64,000 bases of DNA. Origin: Mycolicibacterium bacteremicum. GTDB lineage: Bacteria > Actinomycetota > Actinomycetes > Mycobacteriales > Mycobacteriaceae. The DNA lies in NCBI RefSeq assembly GCF_943913955.1, contig NZ_CALUAE010000003.1:1-64000 (forward strand), read 5' to 3'. The notes beneath the pieces are model-generated. The model made no database searches and was not told where the DNA came from. It saw only the letters and a program-made list of their open reading frames with translations. This document shows, one piece after another, positions 51,202-58,839 of this stretch; the first letter of the stretch is position 1, and each line of letters starts with the position of its first letter. The translations under genes and the position numbers were made by a program.

Positions 51202-51241
51202 CTGCTGACAGCAGCGTGGGCTGCGAAAAGGGGTTCGCAGC
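51202..51241 (+). promoter_or_regulatory. Two palindromes upstream of the accessory clpP pair
   Basis: CTGCTG-A-CAGCAG at 51202-51214 is a perfect 13-bp palindrome. GCTGCGAA (51220-51227) and TTCGCAGC (51234-51241) are perfect 8-bp arms around AAGGGG. The second ends 16 nt before the first clpP start. These are good candidate sites for the ClgR/PopR-like regulator encoded at 52448-52774. Confidence 0.6.
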
Positions 51242-51257
51242 AGGCAGAGTCACGGCC

Positions 51258-51857
51258 ATGACTGAGAAACCACCCCTGTTCGGCCGGCAACTACGCGAGG
51301 ACCTGTACCGCAAGCGGGTGCTGGTACTCGACGGCGGCCTCGACGATGACAACGGCGCGGTGCTCGTCGCGCAACTGCTCACCCTTGCCGCCGACTCCGA
51401 CGAGGACATCGCACTGTGGATCCACTCCCCCGGCGGGTCGGTGCCCGCGATGCTGGCCATCCGCGACGTGATGCGCCTGATCCCGGCCGACGTGGCCACC
51501 CTCGCGCTCGGATTGGCCTGCAGCGCCGGGCAATTCCTGCTCTCGGCCGGCACGCCGGGTAAGCGCTTCGCGCTGCCGCACGCCCGCATCCTGATGCACC
51601 AGGGTTCGGCCGGCATCGCCGGGTCCGCGGTCGAGGTCGAGGTGCAGGCCGACGATCTGCGGCACACCCGCGACACCGTGCTGGGGCTGATCGCCGCCGA
51701 CACCGGCCAGCCGATCGACCGGATCTTCACCGACTCGCTGCACGACCGGTGGTTCACCGCCGCGCAGGCCCGCGAGTACGGATTCGTCGACCACATCGTC
51801 GGCGACTTCGGTCAGATCGCGCCGAACCGTAAGCAGCGCTTGGGAATCGGGGCATAG
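51258..51857 (+). CDS. Accessory ClpP-family protease subunit (active-site residues intact)
   Basis: This 199-residue ClpP-fold protein has the full triad by alignment of motifs: Ser89 in LACSAGQFLLSAG, His114 in ARILMHQGSAG and Asp163 in SLHDRWFTAAQA. WIHSPGGSVPAML forms the oxyanion/GG strand. It would form a heptameric ring that degrades proteins delivered by a Clp ATPase. It is not the housekeeping clpP1/clpP2 pair, which normally sits beside clpX and tig. The second ClpP gene starts 3 nt after its stop. ATG 51258 follows two palindromes. The pair resembles the clpP3-clpP4 operon of streptomycetes. Confidence 0.85.
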   Translation: MTEKPPLFGRQLREDLYRKRVLVLDGGLDDDNGAVLVAQLLTLAADSDEDIALWIHSPGGSVPAMLAIRDVMRLIPADVATLALGLACSAGQFLLSAGTPGKRFALPHARILMHQGSAGIAGSAVEVEVQADDLRHTRDTVLGLIAADTGQPIDRIFTDSLHDRWFTAAQAREYGFVDHIVGDFGQIAPNRKQRLGIGA

Positions 51858-51860
51858 CAG

Positions 51861-52451
51861 ATGAGCACCTACACCATCCCCAACGTCGTCGCCCGCACCA
51901 CCGCCGGCGAGCGCATCATGGACGTCTACAGCCACCTGCTCACCGAACGCATCGTCTATCTGGGTACCGCGATCGACTCCGGCGTCGCCAACGCGCTGAT
52001 CGCGCAGTTGCTGCATCTGGAGGCCGACAACCCCGAGCAGGAGATCGCGCTCTACATCAATTCCGAGGGCGGCGACCTGTCGGCGATGCTCGCCGTCTAC
52101 GACACCATGCGCTTCATCAAGGCCCCGGTGGCGACGACGTGCATCGGCCAGGCCGTGGCGACCGGCGCGGTGCTGCTGGCCGCCGGCGCCCCGGGACGGC
52201 GGTCGGTGCTGCCGCACTCCCGGGTAGTGCTGCATCAGCCGGCCGCGCAGGGCCGGGGCACCATCCCCGACCTGATCCTGCAGGCCGATGAGGTGGTGCG
52301 CACCCGCAACCAGCTGGAGGTGATCCTGGCCCGGCACACCGGCCGCAGCACCGACCAGCTACGCCACGACACCGACCGGGATCGGGTGTTCGACGCCGAC
52401 GAGGCAGTGGCCTACGGATTGGCCGATCGGGTGGTCCAGGAGCGGGCCTAA
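51861..52451 (+). CDS. ClpP-like subunit lacking the catalytic serine
   Basis: This 196-residue protein is clearly ClpP-like (ERIVYLGTAIDSGVANALIAQ, YINSEGGDLSAMLAVYDTM, RVVLHQPAAQGRG, DTDRDRVFDADEAVAYGLAD). At the nucleophile position the usual QAASMG reads QAVATG, so the serine is Ala100 (codon GCG at 52158-52160). His125 and Asp174 are kept. It should be proteolytically inactive, like ClpR of plants and cyanobacteria, and may form mixed rings with the upstream subunit or adjust adaptor binding. It is separated from the active partner by 3 nt and overlaps the convergent regulator gene by 4 nt. Confidence 0.85.
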   Translation: MSTYTIPNVVARTTAGERIMDVYSHLLTERIVYLGTAIDSGVANALIAQLLHLEADNPEQEIALYINSEGGDLSAMLAVYDTMRFIKAPVATTCIGQAVATGAVLLAAGAPGRRSVLPHSRVVLHQPAAQGRGTIPDLILQADEVVRTRNQLEVILARHTGRSTDQLRHDTDRDRVFDADEAVAYGLADRVVQERA

Positions 52452-52774
52452 GCCGCCATCCGGACGGTCCCATCCGAGGGGCGGCCGGCGGCGCGGGTCA
52501 GATCGGCCGAGATACCGCCGAGCAGCCGACCCAACTCGACACCGAGCGCCCCGCACACCGCGGCGATCATCTCGCTGGACGGCTCCTTGCGGCCGCGTTC
52601 GATCTCCGACAGGTACTGCGGGGACACCCCGGCGCGGGCGGCGACATCGACCAGTCGGTCACCCTTGGCGCGGCGGGTGTCACGCAGCCTGCGGCCCAAT
52701 GCCTCGCGCCACAGCGGCTCGGGTTTGCGGTTCGGCTTCGTGCGGTCCGGCTCGAACGGGATGACCTGGCCCAT
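52448..52774 (-). CDS. XRE-family regulator resembling ClgR/PopR
   Basis: This 108-residue protein has a helix-turn-helix of the ClgR/PopR type: RLRDTRRAKGDRLVDVAARA, SPQYLSEIERGRKEPSSEM, VCGALGVELGRLL. In streptomycetes PopR controls the clpP3-clpP4 operon and ClgR controls clpP1-clpP2. The short C-terminal tail ends in DGTVRMAA; ClgR and PopR are themselves Clp substrates with C-terminal Ala-Ala signals, so the terminal Ala-Ala here is suggestive. It is convergent with the clpP pair (4-nt stop overlap). ATG 52774 (MGQVIPFEPDR) is preferred over a longer frame to 52921. Confidence 0.82.
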   Translation of the reverse strand: MGQVIPFEPDRTKPNRKPEPLWREALGRRLRDTRRAKGDRLVDVAARAGVSPQYLSEIERGRKEPSSEMIAAVCGALGVELGRLLGGISADLTRAAGRPSDGTVRMAA

Positions 52775-52840
52775 GACAGCATCCTTGCCGTCCCGGCACC
52801 GCCGTGCGGAGGTGTTCACCACCAGCTGAAGACATGAGGG

Positions 52841-52961
52841 CGGGTTCGGGAGGACATTCGGTTTCTCAACCTGAGGGCGTCCACTCATACCTTGCGGTAT
52901 CTCGCGCGGCCGGTGTTTCACCTCGTGCCCGGCTCTTTCGGATCAGTCACTCCCGAACCCG
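52841..52961. promoter_or_regulatory. Upstream region of the popR-like gene with dyads
   Basis: The 236-bp stretch 52775-53010 has no convincing gene. ATACC-TTGC-GGTAT at 52887-52900 is a perfect 14-bp palindrome. A distant pair, CGGGTTCGGGAG (52841-52852) and its exact inverse at 52950-52961, encloses it. The small palindrome is a candidate operator; the outer pair could form a long hairpin. Confidence 0.35.
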
Positions 52962-53010
52962 TCGTGCAGACGACTGTACGCCTGTGTCCAAGATCACACC
53001 AGAGCAGATT

Positions 53011-53925
53011 TCAGGCAGTGTCCAGCGTGCGCAGCAATGCCCGGGTACGCGCCCTGACCTCGGGTGATCGGTCGAAGACGACACCGACATACTCGTCGAC
53101 GCCGGCGGCGGACAACTCGTTGATCCGGGCCGTCACGGTGGCCTCGTCACCGATCAGCGCCGCGTCGGCGGGGCCGGCACAGCCCTCCCGATCGAGCATT
53201 GCGCGGTAGGACGGCAGCTGCCCGTACATGGCGAACTGTTCGGCGGCCTGCGCCCGGGTTGCGTCGACATCATCGGTGACGGCGACCGGCAGGGCGGCCA
53301 CCACCCGGACCGCTCGACCGTCGGCCGCCGCGCGCAGACCGGGACCGACGTGTTCGGACAGCGTCTTGGGCCCGGTCATCCAGGTGACCGTGCCCGCGGT
53401 CCGGCGGCCGGCAATCTTCAACAGCTGCGGGCCGAGCGCGGCGATGTACACCGGCGGGGCGGGAGCGCCGGGCACCTGCACCGCGCCCCGGGTGGTGTAG
53501 ATCTCGCCGGCGGCATTCGCCGGCTCACCGGCCAGCAGCGGCAGCAGCCCGTCGAGGTATTCGTTGAGCCTGCGCACCGGCCGGTCCCACGGGATGCCCC
53601 ACATGCCCTCGGTGACCGCCGCGTGCGTCATGCCCAGCCCGAGGATGAACCGCCCGCCCGAGATCAGGCTCAGCGTCAGCGCCCGCTGTGCCAACTGCAT
53701 GGGGTGCTGATTCTGGATCGGCACGACACCGGTGCCGACCTCGATGGTGTCGACCTCGCGCAGCGCCACCGCGAGCACGGTCAACAGATCGGGTTCGTAG
53801 GGCATCTGCGTCATCCAGATCCGCCGGAACCCCTCGTCGCGCAGCTGGGCGAACTCCGACACGACGCCGTCGATCAGGGACGTGCCGCTCGATCCGGACA
53901 ACGACCCGAGGATGCTGATCTCCAT
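53011..53925 (-). CDS. LLM-class F420-dependent oxidoreductase
   Basis: This 304-residue luciferase-like protein is of the mycobacterial F420-type group: MEISILGSLSGSSGTSLIDG, GFRRIWMTQMPYEPDLLTV, VGTGVVPIQNQHPMQLAQRA, GGRFILGLGMTHAAVTEGMW and PVYIAALGPQLLKIAGRRTAG. It should transfer hydride between coenzyme F420 and an unknown substrate. It starts at ATG 53925, or ATG 53937 twelve nt upstream. Either overlaps or abuts the 5' end of the divergent transporter gene, so the promoter of each lies inside the other. Confidence 0.82.
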   Translation of the reverse strand: MEISILGSLSGSSGTSLIDGVVSEFAQLRDEGFRRIWMTQMPYEPDLLTVLAVALREVDTIEVGTGVVPIQNQHPMQLAQRALTLSLISGGRFILGLGMTHAAVTEGMWGIPWDRPVRRLNEYLDGLLPLLAGEPANAAGEIYTTRGAVQVPGAPAPPVYIAALGPQLLKIAGRRTAGTVTWMTGPKTLSEHVGPGLRAAADGRAVRVVAALPVAVTDDVDATRAQAAEQFAMYGQLPSYRAMLDREGCAGPADAALIGDEATVTARINELSAAGVDEYVGVVFDRSPEVRARTRALLRTLDTA

Positions 53926-53935
53926 GACGCCAATC

Positions 53936-55063
53936 ATGCCGGGTCGCGCGGCGACCGAGCCGGGGACGCGGTTGGGAAACTTCGGCCCGAACTGGTTCTC
54001 CTCGGTGATGGGCACCGGCATCCTGGTCGTCGCCGGCGCCACCCTGCCGGTGCACGTGCCCGGTCTGCGGGTGTTCACCGAGATCGTCTGGGTGGTCGCC
54101 GCGGCACTGCTGGTCGCGCTGATCATTGCCGTCAGCGTGCAGTGGTTCCGTCATCCGACGGTGGCCCGCGGTCATGTGCGCAACCCGCAGATGGCGCATT
54201 TCTACGGCGCCGCCCCGATGGCGCTGCTGACCGTCGGCACCGCCACGATGCTGGTCGGCAAGGATCTGCTGGGCGAGCGGCTGGCCGTCGACATCAACTG
54301 GGTGCTGTGGTCGGCGGGCACGATCGGCGGCCTCTACACCGCCGTGTCGATCCCGTACCTGATGTTCACCCAGCTCAACGTCGGACCCGACGCCGCGTTC
54401 GGCGGCTGGCTGATGCCGGTGGTGCCGCCGATGGTGTCCGCCGCCGCGGGCGCGATGCTGATCCCGCACATGGCAGCCGGCACCGGCCGGGCGACGATGT
54501 TCTACGGGTGTCTGGCTATGTTCGGGCTGTCGCTGATCGCCGCGCTGATCATCATCACGATGATCTGGAGCCGGCTGGCGCTGTATGGGACATCGGGCAC
54601 CGCGCGGGTGCCGACGCTGTGGATCGTGCTCGGCCCACTGGGACAGTCGGTGACGGTGGCCGGGCTGCTGGCCACCCATGCCCAGCTGGCCGTCACGCCG
54701 GAGTTGGCCACCGGGGTCGGGATCTTCTCGGTCCTGTTCGGGGTGCCGGTATGGGGTTTCTGTGTGCTGTGGATCGCACTGGCCACCGCGCTGACGGTCC
54801 GCACATTGCGCCGCGGGATGCCGTTCGCGCTGACGTGGTGGAGCCTGACGTTCCCGGTGGGCACCTTCGTCACCGGCACCACCCAGCTCGCCATCCACAC
54901 CGGGCTGCCCGCCTTCGAGATCGCGGCGGTGGCGGCCTATGCGGGGCTGCTGTGCACCTGGGCGTTGGTGGCGGCGCGGACCGCGCGGGGAAGTGTCGCC
55001 GGAAGTCTGTTCGCGCCGGCCGGGTCGGCACCGATCACCGCGTCCAAGGACCCGGGCCGGTAG
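53936..55063 (+). CDS. TDT-family transporter (TehA/SLAC1/Mae1-like)
   Basis: This 375-residue membrane protein has about ten spans. It begins near NFGPNWFSSVMGTGILVVAGATLPV, the usual TDT N-terminus, with QWFRHPTVARGHVRNPQMAHFYGAAPMALLT and TWWSLTFPVGTFVTGTTQLA near the end. TDT members carry C4-dicarboxylates, sulfite or anions, or are linked to tellurite resistance; the substrate is not readable here. ATG 53936 is chosen; ATG 53924 is also in frame. A strong hairpin follows its stop. Confidence 0.82.
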   Translation: MPGRAATEPGTRLGNFGPNWFSSVMGTGILVVAGATLPVHVPGLRVFTEIVWVVAAALLVALIIAVSVQWFRHPTVARGHVRNPQMAHFYGAAPMALLTVGTATMLVGKDLLGERLAVDINWVLWSAGTIGGLYTAVSIPYLMFTQLNVGPDAAFGGWLMPVVPPMVSAAAGAMLIPHMAAGTGRATMFYGCLAMFGLSLIAALIIITMIWSRLALYGTSGTARVPTLWIVLGPLGQSVTVAGLLATHAQLAVTPELATGVGIFSVLFGVPVWGFCVLWIALATALTVRTLRRGMPFALTWWSLTFPVGTFVTGTTQLAIHTGLPAFEIAAVAAYAGLLCTWALVAARTARGSVAGSLFAPAGSAPITASKDPGR

Positions 55064-55098
55064 CGCGGGCGGCGCGCCAGCCGGCCGGAGAAACAAAG

Positions 55099-55146
55099 AG
55101 CTCCGTGTTGCCGTCGGGTCGGGGGGTCAGACGGCAACACGGAGCT
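55099..55146. terminator. Bidirectional hairpin terminator between TDT gene and fadA2
   Basis: AGCTCCGTGTTGCCGTC (55099-55115) and GACGGCAACACGGAGCT (55130-55146) are perfect 17-bp arms around a 14-nt G-rich loop. It lies 35 nt after the TDT stop and 110 nt beyond the fadA2 stop on the other strand, so it can serve both convergent transcripts. Confidence 0.8.
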
Positions 55147-55255
55147 ATCCCATGTATCGACGGTGCTTGCGCGGGCGTTACAGCGATCCGAAAACTTTTT
55201 CCGAGAACTTTCCGCCCCCGGTGCGCGCCGCACCGAGATCGCCGAAAAGGCGAGG

Positions 55256-56554
55256 TCAGGCCTCCAGGATGGCCGTGACGCCCTGACCGCCTGCGGCGCA
55301 CACCGAGATGAGACCGCGCACCGGCTGACCGGTCTCCTTCTTTTTCTCGGCCAGTTGCTTGGCCAGCTGCGCGACGATGCGCCCACCGGTCGCGGCGAAC
55401 GGGTGCCCAGCCGCCAACGAGGAGCCGTTGACGTTGAGCTTGGACCGGTCGATGCTGCCCAACGCCTTGTCCAGACCCAGCCGGTTCTTGCAGTAGTCGT
55501 CGGACTCCCAGGCCTTCAGCGTGGCGAGCACCACCGAGGCGAACGCCTCGTGGATCTCGTAGAAGTCGAAGTCCTGCAGGGTCAGGCCGTTGCGCGCGAG
55601 CAGCCGCGGCACCGCGTAGGTCGGGGCCATCAGCAGACCGTCCGTGCCGTTGACATAGTCCACCGCGGCGGTCTCACCGTCGACGAAGTAGGCCAGCACC
55701 GGGATGTCGCGTGCGGCGGCCCACTCCTCGGAGGCCAGCAGCGCGACCGACGCGCCGTCGGTCAGCGGGGTCGAGTTGCCGGCGGTCATGGTGGCGTCGC
55801 CGTTGCGGACGCCGAACACCGGCTTGAGCTTGGCCAGCTTCTCGGCCGAGGAATCCGGGCGCAGGTTGTTGTCCCGGTAGACGCCGAGGAACGGGGTGAC
55901 CAGGTCGTCGAAGAAGCCGCGGTCGTAGGCGGCGGCCATGTTGCGGTGGCTGGCGGCGGCCAGCTCGTCCTGGTCGACCCGCTTGATGCCCATCTGCTTG
56001 GCGGTGATGGCGGCGTGCTCGCCCATCGAGAGCCCGGTCCGGGGCTCACCGTTGGTGGGGATCTCCACACCGAGGGCCGCGGGCAGCTTGCCGACGAGCT
56101 TGAGCCGGTCGGCGGTGGACTTGGCCCGGCGCAGGCTCAGCAGCACCCCGCGCAGGTCGTCGCCGAAGGCGATGGGTGCATCGGAGGTGGTGTCGACGCC
56201 GCCGGCCGCGGCCACCTCGTACCGACCGAGGGCGATGCCGTCAGCCGCGGCGATGGCCGCCTGCAGGCCGGTGCCGCAGGCCTGCTGCAGGTCGAAGGCC
56301 GGGGTGTAGGGCGACAGCGCGCTGCCCAGCACGCTCTCGCGCATCAGGTTGAAGTCGCGGCTGTGCTTGAGCACCGCGCCACCGATGACGGCGTCGAGCT
56401 TCTCCCCCTTGAGGTTGAAGCGGTCGGCGAGGCCGTCGAGCACGGCGGTGAACATGTCCTGATTCGACGCGTTGGCGTACGCGCCGTCGGACCGGACGAA
56501 GGGGATACGGTTTCCGCCGAGCACGGCGACGCGGCGAGAATTCGTGTTAGCCAT
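55256..56554 (-). CDS. fadA2: Acetyl-CoA acyltransferase FadA2
   Basis: This 432-residue thiolase-family enzyme has acyl-acceptor Cys93 in DLQQACGTGLQA, ASNQDMFTAVLDGLADR near the N-terminus, NEAFA-equivalent EIHEAFASVVLATL, GHPFAATGGRIV with the catalytic His, and VCAAGGQGVTAI with the second Cys near the C-terminus. It performs the thiolytic step of beta-oxidation or the reverse condensation. It corresponds to Rv0243. ATG 56554 lies 6 nt after a minus-strand TAATAT, so it is probably leaderless. It is divergent from fabG4 across a 46-bp spacer holding a palindromic operator. Confidence 0.93.
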   Translation of the reverse strand: MANTNSRRVAVLGGNRIPFVRSDGAYANASNQDMFTAVLDGLADRFNLKGEKLDAVIGGAVLKHSRDFNLMRESVLGSALSPYTPAFDLQQACGTGLQAAIAAADGIALGRYEVAAAGGVDTTSDAPIAFGDDLRGVLLSLRRAKSTADRLKLVGKLPAALGVEIPTNGEPRTGLSMGEHAAITAKQMGIKRVDQDELAAASHRNMAAAYDRGFFDDLVTPFLGVYRDNNLRPDSSAEKLAKLKPVFGVRNGDATMTAGNSTPLTDGASVALLASEEWAAARDIPVLAYFVDGETAAVDYVNGTDGLLMAPTYAVPRLLARNGLTLQDFDFYEIHEAFASVVLATLKAWESDDYCKNRLGLDKALGSIDRSKLNVNGSSLAAGHPFAATGGRIVAQLAKQLAEKKKETGQPVRGLISVCAAGGQGVTAILEA

Positions 56555-56560
56555 ATCCCA

Positions 56561-56593
56561 ATATTACCCGCCGTTCTTACTCTGGAGTAAGTT
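56561..56593. promoter_or_regulatory. fadA2/fabG4 divergent promoters with shared palindromic operator
   Basis: CTTACTC-TG-GAGTAAG (56576-56591) is a perfect 16-bp palindrome containing TTACT-N4-AGTAA. It overlaps TAAGTT (56588-56593), the -10 that ends 7 nt before fabG4 ATG 56601. It lies just upstream of the minus-strand TAATAT (56561-56566), 6 nt before fadA2 ATG 56554. One repressor here could silence both genes. The motif matches the fadE5 promoter site at 48197-48214. Confidence 0.7.
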
Positions 56594-56600
56594 AGTACCC

Positions 56601-57953
56601 ATGGCTTCCGACCTGTTCTCCCAAGTGGTCAATTCCGGGCCCGGATCGTTCCTGGCCAAACAACTCGGCGTCCCGCAGCCCGAAGAGCTGCGCCGCTACC
56701 GCGCCGGGCAGCCGCCGCTGGACGGTTCGCTGCTCATCGGCGGTGACGGACGTGTCGTCGAACCCCTGCGCGCCGCCCTGGCCGACGATTACGACGTCGT
56801 CTCGGCCAACCTCGGCGGTCGCTGGGCCGACTCGTTCGGCGGGCTGGTGTTCGACGCCACCGGCATCACCGAACCATCCGGCCTCAAGGCGCTCTACGAA
56901 TTCTTCACCCCGGTGCTGCGCAATCTGGGCGCCTCGGGCCGGGTGGTGGTCATCGGCACCGCACCGACCGAGACCGGCAGTGCCCATGAGCAGATCGTGC
57001 AGCGCGCGCTGGAGGGCTTCACCCGCTCGCTGGGCAAGGAACTGCGCCGCGGCGCGACCGTGTCGCTGGTGTATCTGGCCGCCGACGCCGCCCCGGACGC
57101 CAGCGGTCTGGAATCCACCCTGCGCTTCATCCTGTCCGGCAAGTCCGCCTACGTGGACGGCCAGGTCTTCCGGGTGGGCGCCGCCGAGTCGACCGCTCCT
57201 GCCGACTGGGACAAGCCGCTGGCCGGCAAGGTCGCCGTGGTGACCGGTGCCGCCCGTGGTATCGGCGCGACCATCGCCGAGGTGTTCGCGCGCGACGGGG
57301 CCGCCGTGGTGGCCGTCGACGTGCCTGCCGCCGAGGATGCGCTGAAACAGACCGCCGAGAAGGTCGGCGGCACGGCACTGGCGCTGGACGTGACCTCCGA
57401 AGGCGCAGTCGATGCCATCGTGGCCCATCTCAAGGAGCACCACGGCGGCAAGGTCGACGTGCTGGTGAACAACGCCGGCATCACCCGCGACAAGCTGTTG
57501 GCCAACATGGACGAGTCGCGCTGGGACTCGGTGATCGCGGTCAATCTCGTTGCGCCGCTGACCCTCACCGAAGGCCTCGTATCGGCCGGCGCGCTGGGCG
57601 AGGGCGGCCGGGTGATCGGGCTGTCCTCGATGGCCGGTATCGCAGGCAACCGCGGCCAGACCAACTACGCCGCCACCAAGGCGGGCATGATCGGCATCGT
57701 CGACGCCCTGTCGCCCAGCCTGGCCGACAAGGGCATCACCATCAACGCGGTGGCGCCCGGTTTCATCGAGACCAAGATGACCGAGGCCATTCCGCTGGCC
57801 ACCCGCGAGGTCGGTCGCCGGCTCAACTCGCTGTTCCAGGGCGGGCAGCCCGTCGACGTCGCCGAGGCCATCGCCTACTTCGCCAGCCCGGCGTCGAATG
57901 CGGTGACCGGCAACACGATCCGGGTCTGCGGCCAGGCCCTGCTGGGGGCGTGA
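56601..57953 (+). CDS. fabG4: High-molecular-weight 3-oxoacyl-thioester reductase FabG4
   Basis: This 450-residue protein has an extra N-terminal flavodoxin-like domain (residues ~1-205) before a classical short-chain reductase domain. The latter has VVTGAARGIGATIAEVFARD, VDVLVNNAGITRDKLLANM, SSMAGIAGNRGQTNYAATKAG (Tyr356, Lys360) and NAVAPGFIETKMTEAIP. It reduces long-chain 3-oxoacyl-CoA with NADH. It corresponds to Rv0242c and precedes htdX by 34 nt, so both act on long acyl chains. ATG 56601 is chosen from the leaderless -10; the longer frame to 56472 crosses the promoter. Confidence 0.93.
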   Translation: MASDLFSQVVNSGPGSFLAKQLGVPQPEELRRYRAGQPPLDGSLLIGGDGRVVEPLRAALADDYDVVSANLGGRWADSFGGLVFDATGITEPSGLKALYEFFTPVLRNLGASGRVVVIGTAPTETGSAHEQIVQRALEGFTRSLGKELRRGATVSLVYLAADAAPDASGLESTLRFILSGKSAYVDGQVFRVGAAESTAPADWDKPLAGKVAVVTGAARGIGATIAEVFARDGAAVVAVDVPAAEDALKQTAEKVGGTALALDVTSEGAVDAIVAHLKEHHGGKVDVLVNNAGITRDKLLANMDESRWDSVIAVNLVAPLTLTEGLVSAGALGEGGRVIGLSSMAGIAGNRGQTNYAATKAGMIGIVDALSPSLADKGITINAVAPGFIETKMTEAIPLATREVGRRLNSLFQGGQPVDVAEAIAYFASPASNAVTGNTIRVCGQALLGA

Positions 57954-57987
57954 TGAGCGTTCGCGCGAAGAACCGGAGGTACTGAGC

Positions 57988-58830
57988 ATGTCTCAGCCCA
58001 GTGGTCTGCTGAACATGGCCCGTGCGGTCGCCGGGGCGCTGCCGTTCGTCCCGCGCGCCGGCGGCCTGCCCGATCGCACCGTGCACGTGCCCGAATTGCG
58101 CATCGATCCGGCCAACGTCGCCGCCTACGCCGGGGTGACCGGTCTGCGCTTCGGTGACACGCTGCCGCTGACGTACCCGTTCGCGCTCACCTTCCCGAGC
58201 GTGATGTCGCTGGCGACCGGTTTCGACTTCCCGTTCGCGGCAATGGGTTCGGTACACACCGAGAACCACATCACCCAGCACCGCCCGATCTCGGTCAGCG
58301 ACACACTCGACGTCCGGGTGCACGCGGAGAACCTGCGTGAGCACCGCAAGGGCCTGCTGGTCGACATCATCACCGAGATCAAGGTGGGCTACGACCTGGC
58401 CTGGCGGCAGACCACGACGTTCCTGCACCAGCAGCGCACCAGCCTGTCCGACGAGCCGCGGCCGGAGCCGCCCAAGGCGCCGAAGCTGCCGCCGCCCAAC
58501 GCGGTGCTGAGCATCTCGGCCGGGCAGATCCGGTCCTACGCCTCGATCGGTGGTGACCACAACCCGATCCACACCAGCACGGTGGGCGCCAAGCTGTTCG
58601 GCTTCCCGACCGCCATCGCACACGGGATGTTCAGTGCGGCAGCGGTGCTGGCCAACATCGAGGGCCAGCTGCCCGATGCCGTCGAGTACTCGGTGCGCTT
58701 CGGCAAGCCGGTACTGCTGCCGGCCCGCGCCGGGTTGTACGTCGAGCGCGACGACGCCGGCTGGGAACTGACGCTGCGGCACCTGTCGAAAGGTTATCCG
58801 CACCTGTCGGCGACGGTGTCCGCGCTCTAA
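57988..58830 (+). CDS. htdX: 3-hydroxyacyl-thioester dehydratase HtdX
   Basis: This 280-residue double hot-dog (MaoC-like) dehydratase/hydratase converts 3-hydroxyacyl-CoA and enoyl-CoA. The C-terminal half carries the hydratase-2 motif YASIGGDHNPIHTSTVGAKL followed by FPTAIAHGMFSAAAV. The N-terminal half is the degenerate hot dog (LPLTYPFALTFPSVMSLATG). It corresponds to Rv0241c. Together with FabG4 it provides two consecutive reversible steps of fatty-acid metabolism. The start is ATG 57988. Confidence 0.92.
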   Translation: MSQPSGLLNMARAVAGALPFVPRAGGLPDRTVHVPELRIDPANVAAYAGVTGLRFGDTLPLTYPFALTFPSVMSLATGFDFPFAAMGSVHTENHITQHRPISVSDTLDVRVHAENLREHRKGLLVDIITEIKVGYDLAWRQTTTFLHQQRTSLSDEPRPEPPKAPKLPPPNAVLSISAGQIRSYASIGGDHNPIHTSTVGAKLFGFPTAIAHGMFSAAAVLANIEGQLPDAVEYSVRFGKPVLLPARAGLYVERDDAGWELTLRHLSKGYPHLSATVSAL

Positions 58831-58839
58831 ACTGCAGGG

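Noticed and set aside
51054..51257. N-terminal extension of the first ClpP-like protein
   Set aside because: The extension runs through the palindromic repeat and operators; ClpP homology begins after ATG 51258.
53350..55278. 642-residue plus-strand frame spanning the F420 oxidoreductase and TDT genes
   Set aside because: It is a shadow of both genes: the product is Arg/Gly/Asp-rich and the alternative frames match known families.
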